In this document: in pieces, positions 43,290-51,593 of the stretch | How the letters are laid out: every line of letters starts with the position of its first letter | How positions within the stretch are numbered: the first letter of the stretch is position 1 | Source: Sphingobium estronivorans | Lineage (GTDB): Bacteria; Pseudomonadota; Alphaproteobacteria; Sphingomonadales; Sphingomonadaceae | Direction of reading: 5' to 3' | Assembly (NCBI RefSeq): GCF_008692605.1 | Contig: NZ_LFCT01000005.1 | Coordinates: forward strand, 1-64,000 | Length of the DNA: 64,000 nucleotides | Made by a program: the position numbers and the translations under genes | Notes under the pieces: generated by a model | The model's database searches: none | What the model saw: the letters and a program-made list of their open reading frames with translations, nothing else | Told to the model about the DNA's origin: nothing

Positions 43290-44105
43290 TTGAACGACGT
43301 GACCATCGAAAAGCCGGTACTGGAACCGACCGGCGCGCTCTCCGTGGAAACCGTGCTGTCGGTGAAGCACTGGAACGAGCATTTGTTCAGCTTCCGCATC
43401 ACGCGGCCGGCCAGCTTCCGCTTCCGTTCGGGCGAATTCGTCATGATCGGTTTGCAGGGCGAGAACGGCAAGCCGCTGCTGCGCGCCTATTCGGTCGCCA
43501 GCCCGTCCTGGGACGAGGAACTGGAATTTCTGTCGATCAAGGTGCAGGACGGCCCGCTGACCTCCAAGCTCCAGTTGATCCAGCCGGGCGACCAGATCTA
43601 TCTGGGCCGCAAGCCGACCGGTACGCTGGTCACCGACGCGCTGCTGCCCGGCAAGCGGCTGTTCATGCTGTCGACGGGCACGGGCCTTGCACCGTTCCTC
43701 AGCCTGGCGCGCGACCCGGACGTCTATGAATTTTACGAGCAGGTCGTCGTGGTCCATTCGGTTCGCCGGGTGAGCGATCTGGCCTTCCATGACGAACTGA
43801 CCGGCAAGCTGGCGGAAGACCCGCTGGTGGCCGAGCAGGCGGGGGCGCAGTTCCATTATGTGCCGACCGTGACGCGTGAGCCGTTCCGCAACAATGTCCG
43901 CATCGACAAGCTGATGGAGACGGGCGCGCTGTTCGAAGGCATTCCGGGCGACGCCAGGTTCAACCCGGAAACCGACCGGATCATGATGTGCGGCAGCATG
44001 GAGATGATCAAGCAGTTCGGCGCCTATTTCGAGGAACAGGGCTTTGCCGAAGGGTCCAACGCTGCACCGGGCGCTTATGTGATCGAGCGGGCATTCGTCG
44101 GCTGA
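43290..44105 (+). CDS. fpr: Ferredoxin-NADP+ reductase
   Basis: 271 residues. FAD-binding half with LLRAYSVASPSWDEELEF (RxYS flavin motif) and the NADP half with MLSTGTGLAPFLSLARDP and MMCGSMEMIKQ. The C-terminus ends AYVIERAFVG, as in bacterial Fpr of the alphaproteobacterial plastidic-like subclass. Exchanges electrons between NADPH and ferredoxin or flavodoxin, often for oxidative-stress defence. The start is uncertain: TTG 43290 with AGGGG upstream fits best; a TTG at 43248 would add 14 residues. Confidence 0.88.
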   Translation: MNDVTIEKPVLEPTGALSVETVLSVKHWNEHLFSFRITRPASFRFRSGEFVMIGLQGENGKPLLRAYSVASPSWDEELEFLSIKVQDGPLTSKLQLIQPGDQIYLGRKPTGTLVTDALLPGKRLFMLSTGTGLAPFLSLARDPDVYEFYEQVVVVHSVRRVSDLAFHDELTGKLAEDPLVAEQAGAQFHYVPTVTREPFRNNVRIDKLMETGALFEGIPGDARFNPETDRIMMCGSMEMIKQFGAYFEEQGFAEGSNAAPGAYVIERAFVG

Positions 44106-44192
44106 TCGTTCGTTGCACGGGCTTTGGTTAAGCCCGTGCGGCGCTTGAGCATGTCCAAGGCGTGATGCGTCAGCATCTCAGCGCCTTGCTAT

Positions 44193-44227
44193 AAAAAGGG
44201 GGCTGGCGGTGACGCCGGCCCTTTTTA
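44193..44227. terminator. Bidirectional terminator between fpr and the NfeD gene
   Basis: AAAAAGGGGGCTGGCG, loop GTGA, CGCCGGCCCTTTTTA. The A run and T run flank a GC stem with a small bulge, so it can work on both strands for the convergent genes. Confidence 0.85.
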
Positions 44228-44262
44228 TTTGGGTGTCGGGTTTCCGCCGGAAAACCAGCCCT

Positions 44263-44709
44263 TCAGGCCAGTTCCACGTTCAAAACCGATGCCTCCGCCC
44301 CGATCACCCTGACTTTCGTGCCCGCCGGCGCATCGGGGCCGCGGCACGACCAGACGCTGTCGCCGACTTTCACCCGGCCGCGACCATTGTCGATCGGTTC
44401 GACCAGGGTGACGATCTCGCCCACCAGCCGCGCCGTACGGTCATTGAGCAGCGGGTCCTGCGACGCTACCGGATTGCTGCTGTACCAGCGCCGTCCGCCC
44501 CAGACCGAAATGAGGCAGAGCGCGGCGAACAGCAGCAACTGGACCGGAATCGAGATCGGAAGGGCAAGGGCGACCAATCCCGTCACCGCCGCCGCGAGCG
44601 CCACCCAGATCAGGAAGACGCCGGGCAGAAGCACTTCGCCCACGCCCAGCAGCGCGGCGAAGATCAGCCAGCCCCAATGATCGTCCAGCACGTTGAGCCA
44701 CGCCATCAT
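44263..44709 (-). CDS. NfeD family membrane protein
   Basis: 148 residues. Two or three hydrophobic segments (WGWLIFAALLGVGEVLLPGVF, WVALAAAVTGLVALALPI, PVQLLLFAALCLISVW) then a C-terminal OB-fold-like NfeD domain (VGEIVTLVEPIDNGRGRVKVGD, WSCRGPDAPAGTKVRVIG). It overlaps the SPFH gene by 4 bases. NfeD and SPFH proteins form membrane-quality-control complexes, and this gene pair is a conserved operon. Confidence 0.88.
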   Translation of the reverse strand: MMAWLNVLDDHWGWLIFAALLGVGEVLLPGVFLIWVALAAAVTGLVALALPISIPVQLLLFAALCLISVWGGRRWYSSNPVASQDPLLNDRTARLVGEIVTLVEPIDNGRGRVKVGDSVWSCRGPDAPAGTKVRVIGAEASVLNVELA

Positions 44710-45674
44710 GCCGGCCCTTGTCCGAACGGTCCGCGACGGGGCGGTGCGGGCTGCGGCGGGGTTGCTTCGCCGCCCAGCGCCTCCTTGGCAAGGGCGCCGA
44801 TGCCGCCCAGCGTGCCGATCAGCTGCGTCGCCTCGACCGGGAAGAGGATGGTCTTGGCGTTGGGCGAGGTGGCGAACTGGCTCACCGCCTCCACATATTT
44901 CTGCGCGACGAAATAGTTGATCGCCTGCGCATTGCCGCTGGCGATGGCTTCGGACACCATCTGGGTGGCCTTGGCTTCGGCCTCCGCTTCGCGTTCACGC
45001 GCTTCCGCGTCGCGGAAGGCGGCTTCGCGGCGCCCTTCGGCCTCCAATATCTGGCTCTGCTTCTGCCCTTCGGCTTTCAGGATTTCCGATGCGCGCAGCC
45101 CCTCCGATTCCAGGATCAGCGCGCGCTTCTCCCGTTCCGCTTTCATCTGGCGGCCCATGGCGTTCACGATGTCGGCGGGCGGGCGGATGTCCTTCAATTC
45201 GACACGGGTGATCTTGATCCCCCAGGCGTTGGTGGCATGATCCACCACGGACAGCAGGCGGGCGTTGATCTCGTCGCGCTTGGACAGGGTTTCGTCCAGA
45301 TCCATCGACCCCATCACCGTCCGCAGGTTGGTGGTCGCAAGCTGCATGATCGCGACATACAGTTCCGACACTTCATAGGCGGCCTTGGCCGCGTCGAGGA
45401 CCTGAAAGAACACCACGCCGTCGACCGACACCATGGCATTGTCCTTGGTGATGATCTCCTGCCCCGGAATGTCGACCACCTGTTCCATCATGTTGATCTT
45501 CCGCCCGACCGCATAGAAGAAGGCCGGGTAGAAATTGAGGCCGGGGCGGGCGACTTCCGTGAAGCGGCCAAAGCGTTCGATCGTATATTGATAGCCCTGA
45601 CGCACCACCTTGACGCTCACCGCCAGGTAGAACAGCACCAGAAATGTCACTGTCAGCGCGAATGTCGTCAGCAT
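44706..45674 (-). CDS. SPFH/stomatin-like membrane protein (QmcA type)
   Basis: 322 residues. N-terminal membrane anchor (LTTFALTVTFLVLFYLAVS), SPFH/Band 7 domain (VVRQGYQYTIERFGRF, NFYPAFFYAVGRKINMMEQV, NAMVSVDGVVFFQVLD), then a Glu/Arg/Ala-rich coiled coil (EREAEAEAKATQMVSEAI). It is likely to assemble into ring-like microdomains that associate with FtsH (61.9 kb). C-terminus is Pro-rich. Same operon as NfeD. Confidence 0.9.
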   Translation of the reverse strand: MLTTFALTVTFLVLFYLAVSVKVVRQGYQYTIERFGRFTEVARPGLNFYPAFFYAVGRKINMMEQVVDIPGQEIITKDNAMVSVDGVVFFQVLDAAKAAYEVSELYVAIMQLATTNLRTVMGSMDLDETLSKRDEINARLLSVVDHATNAWGIKITRVELKDIRPPADIVNAMGRQMKAEREKRALILESEGLRASEILKAEGQKQSQILEAEGRREAAFRDAEAREREAEAEAKATQMVSEAIASGNAQAINYFVAQKYVEAVSQFATSPNAKTILFPVEATQLIGTLGGIGALAKEALGGEATPPQPAPPRRGPFGQGPA

Positions 45675-45769
45675 GGCTGTCTTCCCCCCTGAAACCTGCC
45701 TGGATTAAATCCGCTTGGACTATGCCGCGAAATCATTAACGGGAAAAGGGAAAGCCAAGGAGAGACATC

Positions 45770-46585
45770 ATGTTGTTGCGCCATGCCCGTTCGCTGCTGT
45801 TCCTGCCGGCGTCGAACCCGCGCGCCATCGCCAAGGCGCGGGTCCTGCCGTGCGACATGGTGCTGCTCGATCTGGAAGATGCCGTGCCCGACGACCGCAA
45901 GGAAGAGGCGCTGGCCCATGCGGTCGAGGCGCTGGCGGAGGGCTTTGGCTCGCGGCTGACGGCGGTGCGCATCAATGTCGCGGGCGTTCCGTCGCACGGA
46001 CGGGAAATGGTGGCGATGAAGACGTCGGCCGTCGATTATGTGGTGCTGCCCAAGGTCGAAAATCCCAAGCAGGTGAAGGACGTGTTCAGCGTCTGCCAGA
46101 AACCGGTGATCGCCATGATCGAAAGCGCGGCAGGCGTTCTGGCGGCGCCCGCGATCGCCGCGGGGGAGGGCTGCGCCGGGTTGTTCATGGGGAATAATGA
46201 CCTGCGGCAGGATCTGGGCATTCCGCCGTCTGCCGGGCGCGAGGGACTGTCGCTGTCCTTGCAGGCCGTCATCCTGGCGGCGCGGGCAGTGCGGGTCGCC
46301 GTGTTCGATGGGGTGTTCAACCGGCTGGACGATGAGGCCGGGTTCGAAGCGGAATGCGCTGCCGGCCATGTGCTGGGCTTTGACGGCAAGACGCTGATCC
46401 ATCCCAGCCAGGTGCCGGTCGCCAATCAGGTTTTCGGTCCCGATCCCCAGGCCGTGGCCGATGCGCGGCGGTTGGTGGAGGCAGCGACGGGCGGTGCGGA
46501 GCGCTTTGAGGGGCGCATGGTCGAAAGCATGCATGTGGAGGAAGCGAAAGCCCTGATCGCCCGAGCGGAAGCGGTGGGCGAATAG
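45770..46585 (+). CDS. HpcH/HpaI aldolase/citrate lyase family (CitE-like)
   Basis: 271 residues. A TIM-barrel of the CitE-like superfamily with RSLLFLPASNPRAIAKA (CoA-thioester binding start), DMVLLDLEDAVPDDRKEEA (metal-binding glutamate/aspartate), VLPKVENPKQV, MIESAAGVL and LGFDGKTLIHPSQV. The family cleaves or forms malyl-CoA, citramalyl-CoA or similar. No other citrate lyase subunits are nearby, so it is not classical citrate lyase. Divergent from the SPFH gene by about 95 bases. Confidence 0.85.
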   Translation: MLLRHARSLLFLPASNPRAIAKARVLPCDMVLLDLEDAVPDDRKEEALAHAVEALAEGFGSRLTAVRINVAGVPSHGREMVAMKTSAVDYVVLPKVENPKQVKDVFSVCQKPVIAMIESAAGVLAAPAIAAGEGCAGLFMGNNDLRQDLGIPPSAGREGLSLSLQAVILAARAVRVAVFDGVFNRLDDEAGFEAECAAGHVLGFDGKTLIHPSQVPVANQVFGPDPQAVADARRLVEAATGGAERFEGRMVESMHVEEAKALIARAEAVGE

Positions 46586-46833
46586 CGACAAGGGCAGCCA
46601 TGGTTTTGCCCGATTTTCCCAAACCTGTCCCTCGATCGTCGTCGCGTTAAACGGGAAGGCGGAGCGGTGGCAATTAAGGATGAGGGCGCCTCCGTCGTTC
46701 GGAGGAATGGCCGCATTCCGGGATCGTTTCGGCTGCGTCCTTTATGCCACTGTCAAGTTAATAAACATGGCATTTTCATGGCAAAATGTTAATATTTTCT
46801 CAGCGGGGTCTGGTCGAGTCTGCGAGGTCCATC
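46586..46833. other. AT-rich leader with short direct repeats
   Basis: No gene. A degenerate EcfG-like element GGAAT-N17-GTT starts at 46704. Between 46757 and 46794 the sequence is AT-rich and holds CATGGCA twice (46766, 46777; 11 apart) and GTTAATA twice (46757, 46788; 31 apart). This is likely the promoter region of the secreted protein gene downstream. Confidence 0.35.
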
Positions 46834-47589
46834 ATGTCTAGATTGCGGATGGCGGTGGGAACCGCCTGCTGTTTTGGCGCGCTCTTTTTTGGCGGGGTTG
46901 CGGCGGCGGGGGAGGCGCAATGTTGGCAACCGCATGAAATAGAGGCGGCGCGAGTCAGGGATTTGCAGATCATGCTGATGCTGGGATCTTTGAAATGTCG
47001 GGCATCCAACAGCGAAATATCGACGAAATACGACAAGTTCTACGAGAAGTCAGGGAGTCTTGATAAATATAATAATGCGCTGAAGCTGCATTTCATGCGG
47101 GAAGGTGGCATTGCTGGCGGTCAGGATGCTTATAATGATTTCATAACGCGCCTGGCCAATAGCCATACCGACGGCATGCAAACGGCGGGATTCTGTCAGA
47201 TGGCGGATACATTGCTGTCATTGGCGACCAACGCCAATGAAAGCGAGATCGCGGTGCTGGCCCGGAATTTCGCGGAAAAACCCGCCGGCGTGGGCGATGT
47301 CTGCGAGATAGCGGTGGCAGCCCCTGCTGCGGCCCCGGCTATGGCCAAGGAAACGGCGGTGGCAAGCGATCCGCTTGCGGTTGCGGCCGCCACCGAGCCT
47401 GCCCCGGCGGCGCAGCAGGTGACGCCCCAGTCGGCGGCAGCAGCGCTGGAAGCCGCGGCCGCGGCGCTTCAGACGGCGGCTGCGTCCCTGAAGACGCAGC
47501 CTGCAACGCCGGTCAATGCCGCCGCGCCCGCTGACGGCAAGCCGGAGGTGCAACCGGCCGTCATGGCGTCGGCGAAGCCGGTAGGCTGA
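46834..47589 (+). CDS. Secreted protein of unknown function, Ala/Pro-rich tail
   Basis: 251 residues. Signal peptide (RMAVGTACCFGALFFGGVAAAGEA). The middle part (about 30-140) is helical with cysteines in QCWQP, LKCRASNS, GFCQMAD and VCEIAV, which could pair as disulfides in the periplasm. The last 100 residues are Ala/Pro-rich with long alanine helices. I cannot assign a family. I chose ATG 46834 with GAGG upstream; another ATG 48 bases upstream is possible. Codon use in the middle is less GC-rich than its neighbours. Confidence 0.6.
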   Translation: MSRLRMAVGTACCFGALFFGGVAAAGEAQCWQPHEIEAARVRDLQIMLMLGSLKCRASNSEISTKYDKFYEKSGSLDKYNNALKLHFMREGGIAGGQDAYNDFITRLANSHTDGMQTAGFCQMADTLLSLATNANESEIAVLARNFAEKPAGVGDVCEIAVAAPAAAPAMAKETAVASDPLAVAAATEPAPAAQQVTPQSAAAALEAAAAALQTAAASLKTQPATPVNAAAPADGKPEVQPAVMASAKPVG

Positions 47590-47605
47590 GTTTGGCGGGA
47601 ACGGG

Positions 47606-47628
47606 ACCGCGCATTTGGGGAGCGCGGT
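47606..47628. terminator. Hairpin between convergent genes
   Basis: ACCGCGC-ATTTGGGGA-GCGCGGT, a 7-pair stem without a T run, between the secreted protein gene and the convergent YdeI-like gene. Confidence 0.4.
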
Positions 47629-47649
47629 GCCGCCGATGTCATGCGCCCC

Positions 47650-48246
47650 TTATGACCGCTTTTCATATTTCCAGTTGCGGCCCTTGCCTTCCGCGATCCA
47701 CGCCACGGCCTGCGCGATGCGTTTGTCGCGGGTGGCGTCGCTCTTCGCATCGTTGATCCACTCGCAATAGTCGCGGACCTTGCCGGGCGGGAAGGCTGCC
47801 CACACGGCCGTTGCCGCAGGATCGGCCTGAATTGCGGCGGCGAAGGCGGGGTGGAGGGGCAACGGTTCGCGCGCCTGCTTCGGGCCTGAGCGCGGTTTTT
47901 CGCCCGCATCGATCAACGCCATGGCCTGGGCGACCAGGGCGGTGAGTGTGGCGTCGTCGGGCAGGTCGTTCAGGCTGGCGATCCGGCCGAACTGGCCCAT
48001 CGCCCCTTCGCTGGCGCCGTCCCTGGCGACCTTGTCATGCCAGAAGCCGAAGGCGACATGGGCCTTGAACCCCGCCATGTTGCAGAGATTCTGCCCTTTA
48101 AAGGTGAAGAAGGGCATCCCCCATTTGACCGCTTCCTCGATTTGCGGTGAGGCGGCGTGGACGACTCCCCGCAAATGGGTGAGGATCGGGCGGGCAAAAT
48201 CGGCCTGCCGGGCGATATAGGCATCGACCTTCGGCTCGGTTGCCAT
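47650..48246 (-). CDS. YdeI/OmdA-like DUF1801 protein
   Basis: 198 residues. N-terminal DUF1801 fold (KVDAYIARQADFARPILTHL, EEAVKWGMPFFTFKGQNLCNM) and a C-terminal OmdA-type segment (PDLP-like LHPAFAAAIQADPAATAVW, RDYCEWINDAKSDATRDKRI). Probably cytosolic; function not established (E. coli/Salmonella YdeI has been linked to antimicrobial peptide resistance). Immediately downstream of ubiG on the same strand. Confidence 0.75.
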   Translation of the reverse strand: MATEPKVDAYIARQADFARPILTHLRGVVHAASPQIEEAVKWGMPFFTFKGQNLCNMAGFKAHVAFGFWHDKVARDGASEGAMGQFGRIASLNDLPDDATLTALVAQAMALIDAGEKPRSGPKQAREPLPLHPAFAAAIQADPAATAVWAAFPPGKVRDYCEWINDAKSDATRDKRIAQAVAWIAEGKGRNWKYEKRS

Positions 48247-48252
48247 CGTCGC

Positions 48253-48990
48253 TCAATCCCTCCGATGCCGGGCGGTCAGCAGATAGTTGATCGCCTTGTT
48301 GGCCGAGAGGGTGAAGCCATAGCGCGGATCGAAGCTGAGGCCGGTGCTGTCGGTGACGTCCAGGCCCGCGTCCTGGAGGAGGGCGGTCAGTTCCTCGGGA
48401 TTGAGGAATTTGTGCCAGTCATGCGTCCCCTTGGGGATGCCGCCGATGCTTTCGCCGATCGTGATCATGGCCAGCCGGGACAGGGGCGTGCGGTTGGGCG
48501 TGGACAGGATCATCAGGCCGTCGGGCGCCAGCTTTGCCGCCAGCGCACAGACGAAGGCGGCGGGATCGGCGACATGCTCGATCACCTCCATGGACGTGAC
48601 GAGGTCGAATCCGCTCGCCTCCAATTGCTCCACAGGGGTGGCGCGATAGTCGATGGCAATGCCCTGTCCCGCGGCATGGGCGCGGGCGACCGCGATATTT
48701 TCTTCCGCCGCGTCCAACGCGGTCACGTTGGCGCCCATGCGCGCCAATGGCTCCGCCAGCAACCCCGCGCCGCAGCCGACGTCGATGGCGCGCTTGCCGG
48801 AAAGAGGCCGAAATCCGCCGCTTCCCTGCGGCCAGTGATGGTCGATGGCGTTGCGGATATAGTGTAGCCGGACCGGGTTCAGCTTGTGCAGCATCGCGCT
48901 GGACCCATGCGGGTCCCACCAGTCGGCGGCCATCGTGCCGAAATGCGCGGCCTCGCGTGGGTCGATGGTTGATGTGGGTTCGCTTGCCAT
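48253..48990 (-). CDS. ubiG: Ubiquinone biosynthesis O-methyltransferase
   Basis: 245 residues, SAM-dependent. Catalyses both O-methylations of ubiquinone synthesis. The start EAAHFGTMAADWWDPHGSS and the SAM motif AIDVGCGAGLLAEPLARMGA are characteristic, as are VTSMEVIEHVADP and THDWHKFLNPEEL. ATG 48990 chosen. Divergent from lysC by 97 bases, an order also common in other alphaproteobacteria. Confidence 0.94.
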   Translation of the reverse strand: MASEPTSTIDPREAAHFGTMAADWWDPHGSSAMLHKLNPVRLHYIRNAIDHHWPQGSGGFRPLSGKRAIDVGCGAGLLAEPLARMGANVTALDAAEENIAVARAHAAGQGIAIDYRATPVEQLEASGFDLVTSMEVIEHVADPAAFVCALAAKLAPDGLMILSTPNRTPLSRLAMITIGESIGGIPKGTHDWHKFLNPEELTALLQDAGLDVTDSTGLSFDPRYGFTLSANKAINYLLTARHRRD

Positions 48991-49087
48991 ATTTGTATCC
49001 GCTGCTAATAGAGGCGCCGTTTTCGTTCCTCTGGGTCGCCCTAGGGGGACATTTTCTTTCCTACAACCAGGCAGGCTCGACAAGCAA

Positions 49088-50353
49088 ATGGCGCGCATCG
49101 TGATGAAATTCGGCGGCACCTCCATGGCGGGGATGGAGCGAATTCGCAACGTGGCCGCGCGAGTCAAACATGTCGTCGAACAGGGCCATGAAGTCGCTGT
49201 CGTCGTGTCCGCCATGGCGGGCGAAACGGACCGGCTGGTCGGTTTCTGCAAGGAAGCCTCCGCGCTGTACGATCCGGCGGAATATGATGTCGTCGTCGCC
49301 AGCGGCGAGCAGGTGACGAGCGGTCTGCTTGCCATGACGCTCAAGGCCATGGGCGTGGACGCGCGCAGCTGGCTCGGCTGGCAGCTCCCGATCCGCACCA
49401 ACGAAGCCCATGCCAAGGCGCGCATCGGGGAGATCGACACCATCGACCTGCTGGCGTCGATGCGTTCGGGCACCGTGGCGGTGATCCCCGGCTTCCAGGG
49501 CATGATGGAGGATGGCCGCATCTCGACCCTGGGCCGTGGCGGCTCGGATACCTCGGCGGTCGCGGTCGCGGCGGCGCTGAAGGCGGACCGTTGCGACATC
49601 TATACCGATGTCGACGGCGTCTACACCACCGACCCGCGCATCGTGGCGCGCGCGCGCAAGCTCGACCTCGTCACCTATGAGGAAATGCTGGAACTGGCTT
49701 CGGTCGGGGCCAAGGTGCTCCAGACCCGCTCGGTCGGCCTCGCCATGAAGGAAGGCGTGGTCGTGCAGGTGCTTTCCTCCTTCGATGATCCCACCCAGAC
49801 CGACCTCCCCGGCACGCTGATCGTCAGCGAAGAGGAACTGGAAGCCAAGCTCAAGGAAGACAAGATGGAACGTCAGCTCATCACCGGCATCGCCCATGAC
49901 AAGAATGAGGCGAAGATCACCCTGACCCGCGTGCCGGATCGTCCGGGCGCCGTGGCGCACATCTTCGCGCCGCTGGCCGATGCGGCGATCAACGTCGACA
50001 TGATCATCCAGAATGTCGGTCGCGACAAGGGCGAGACGGACGTCACCTTCACCGTGCCGGGCGCGGATCTGGCGCGGGCGCTGGACGTGCTGGAAAGCCA
50101 GAAGGACATCATCGGCTTCAACCGGGTGATCCCCGATACGAAGGTCGCCAAGGTGTCCGTCGTCGGCGTCGGCATGAAGAGCCATGCAGGTGTCGCGTCG
50201 ACCATGTTCCAGTCGCTGGCCGATCGTGGGATCAATATCCTCGCCATCTCGACCAGCGAGATCAAGGTCAGCGTGCTGATCGACGAGGACGAGACCGAAC
50301 TGGCGGTGCGCGTGCTGCATACGGCATACGGGCTGGACGCGCCGGTCGCTTGA
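49088..50353 (+). CDS. lysC: Aspartate kinase
   Basis: 421 residues. First step of the lysine/threonine/methionine pathway. Kinase domain begins IVMKFGGTSMAG and holds RGGSDTSAVAVAAAL and TDVDGVYTTDPRIV; two ACT domains follow (from about 270: ITLTRVPDRPGAVAHIFAPL; and SVVGVGMKSHAGVASTMFQ) that bind lysine or threonine for feedback. ATG 49088. Links to dapF in the same window (lysine/DAP). Confidence 0.95.
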   Translation: MARIVMKFGGTSMAGMERIRNVAARVKHVVEQGHEVAVVVSAMAGETDRLVGFCKEASALYDPAEYDVVVASGEQVTSGLLAMTLKAMGVDARSWLGWQLPIRTNEAHAKARIGEIDTIDLLASMRSGTVAVIPGFQGMMEDGRISTLGRGGSDTSAVAVAAALKADRCDIYTDVDGVYTTDPRIVARARKLDLVTYEEMLELASVGAKVLQTRSVGLAMKEGVVVQVLSSFDDPTQTDLPGTLIVSEEELEAKLKEDKMERQLITGIAHDKNEAKITLTRVPDRPGAVAHIFAPLADAAINVDMIIQNVGRDKGETDVTFTVPGADLARALDVLESQKDIIGFNRVIPDTKVAKVSVVGVGMKSHAGVASTMFQSLADRGINILAISTSEIKVSVLIDEDETELAVRVLHTAYGLDAPVA

Positions 50354-50390
50354 TTTTTTCTTTCTCCGCCGTCAGGGGGAGAAATAGGAA

Positions 50391-50453
50391 GGGCGTGGGC
50401 GCTGCTTCGGCACGCCCCACCCCAACCCCTCCCCTGAAGGGGAGGGGCTTTTT
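50391..50453 (+). terminator. Double hairpin repeat and terminator after lysC
   Basis: Two hairpins: GGGCGTG (50391) with CACGCCC (50411-50417), then CCCCTCCCC-TGAA-GGGGAGGGG (50426-50447) followed by CTTTTT. The sequence CCCCACCCCAACCCCTCCCC resembles the dispersed intergenic repeats of sphingomonads. It probably terminates lysC; about 20 bases later the next gene starts. Confidence 0.75.
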
Positions 50454-50471
50454 GATTCTTGAGGCTTGACC

Positions 50472-51482
50472 ATGACGAACGCCAAACTCGCTTCCCTGAT
50501 GGCCCGCGGCACCGAATTTCTGGGCTGTGAGGTCGCGATCATGTGTGGGGCGATGAGTTGGGTTTCGGAGCGGAACCTGGTGGCGGCGATCTCCAATGCC
50601 GGTGGCTTTGGCGTGATCGCCTGCGGGGCGATGACGCCCGAACTGCTCGACAAGGAAATCGCGGCGACCAAGGCGCTGACGAGCAAGCCCTTCGGCGTCA
50701 ATCTTATCACCATGCATCCGCAGTTGTTCGAACTGATCGATGTCTGCGCGAAGCACAATGTTGGCCATGTCGTGCTCGCGGGCGGCCTGCCGCCCAAGGG
50801 CAGCATCGAGGCGATCAAGGAAAAAGGCGCGAAGCTGATCTGCTTTGCCCCCGCATTGGCGCTGGCGAAGAAGCTGGTGCGCTCCGGCGTGGACGCGCTG
50901 GTGGTGGAGGGCATGGAGGCCGGCGGTCATATCGGCCCGGTGGCGACCAGCGTGCTGGCGCAGGAAATCCTGCCGGAAATGGCCTCTCAGGTGCCCGTGT
51001 TCGTCGCGGGCGGCATCGGTCGGGGCGAGGCGATTGCCGCCTATCTGGAAATGGGCGCGGCGGGCGTGCAGTTGGGCACCCGCTTTGCCTGCGCGACCGA
51101 GAGCGTTGCGCATCCGAACTTCAAAAAGGCCTTCTTCCGCGCTTCTGCCCGCGATGCGATTGCCAGTGTGCAGATCGATCCGCGCCTGCCCGTCATTCCG
51201 GTGCGCGCGCTCAAAAACGCCGGGACCGAAGCGTTCACCGCCAAGCAGCGCGAAGTCGCCAATCTGCTGGACGGCGGAACGGTCGACATGGGCGAGGCGC
51301 AGTTGCAGATCGAACATTATTGGGCAGGCGCTCTCCGCCGCGCGGTGATCGACGGCGATGTCGAGGGCGGCTCGCTGATGGCCGGGCAGTCGGTCGGCAT
51401 GGTGTCGAAGGAAGAGCCGGTGACCGACATCATCGCCCAATTGCTGGCCGAGGCGGCGGTCGCGCTGGAGCGTCGCGGTTAA
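50472..51482 (+). CDS. Nitronate monooxygenase family protein
   Basis: 336 residues. FMN-binding TIM barrel of the NMO/2-nitropropane dioxygenase family: AIMCGAMSWVSERNLVAAIS, NAGGFGVIACG, KPFGVNLITMHP, EGMEAGGHIGPVA (catalytic/phosphate-binding loop), FVAGGIGRGEA and AAGVQLGTRF. It oxidises nitroalkanes or, as FabK relatives, reduces enoyl-ACP; the conserved histidine in GGHIG supports NMO-type chemistry but not conclusively. ATG 50472 chosen over a TTG two codons upstream. Confidence 0.85.
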   Translation: MTNAKLASLMARGTEFLGCEVAIMCGAMSWVSERNLVAAISNAGGFGVIACGAMTPELLDKEIAATKALTSKPFGVNLITMHPQLFELIDVCAKHNVGHVVLAGGLPPKGSIEAIKEKGAKLICFAPALALAKKLVRSGVDALVVEGMEAGGHIGPVATSVLAQEILPEMASQVPVFVAGGIGRGEAIAAYLEMGAAGVQLGTRFACATESVAHPNFKKAFFRASARDAIASVQIDPRLPVIPVRALKNAGTEAFTAKQREVANLLDGGTVDMGEAQLQIEHYWAGALRRAVIDGDVEGGSLMAGQSVGMVSKEEPVTDIIAQLLAEAAVALERRG

Positions 51483-51593
51483 ATCGGACGAACCGAATCC
51501 CTCTCCCGACGAAGCGATTCGCCGGCGGTCGTCGGGAACGCCCGACTTTGCGAAGAGTTGTGCAGTCTGGATGATCTTCAAAGGGATGACAGG

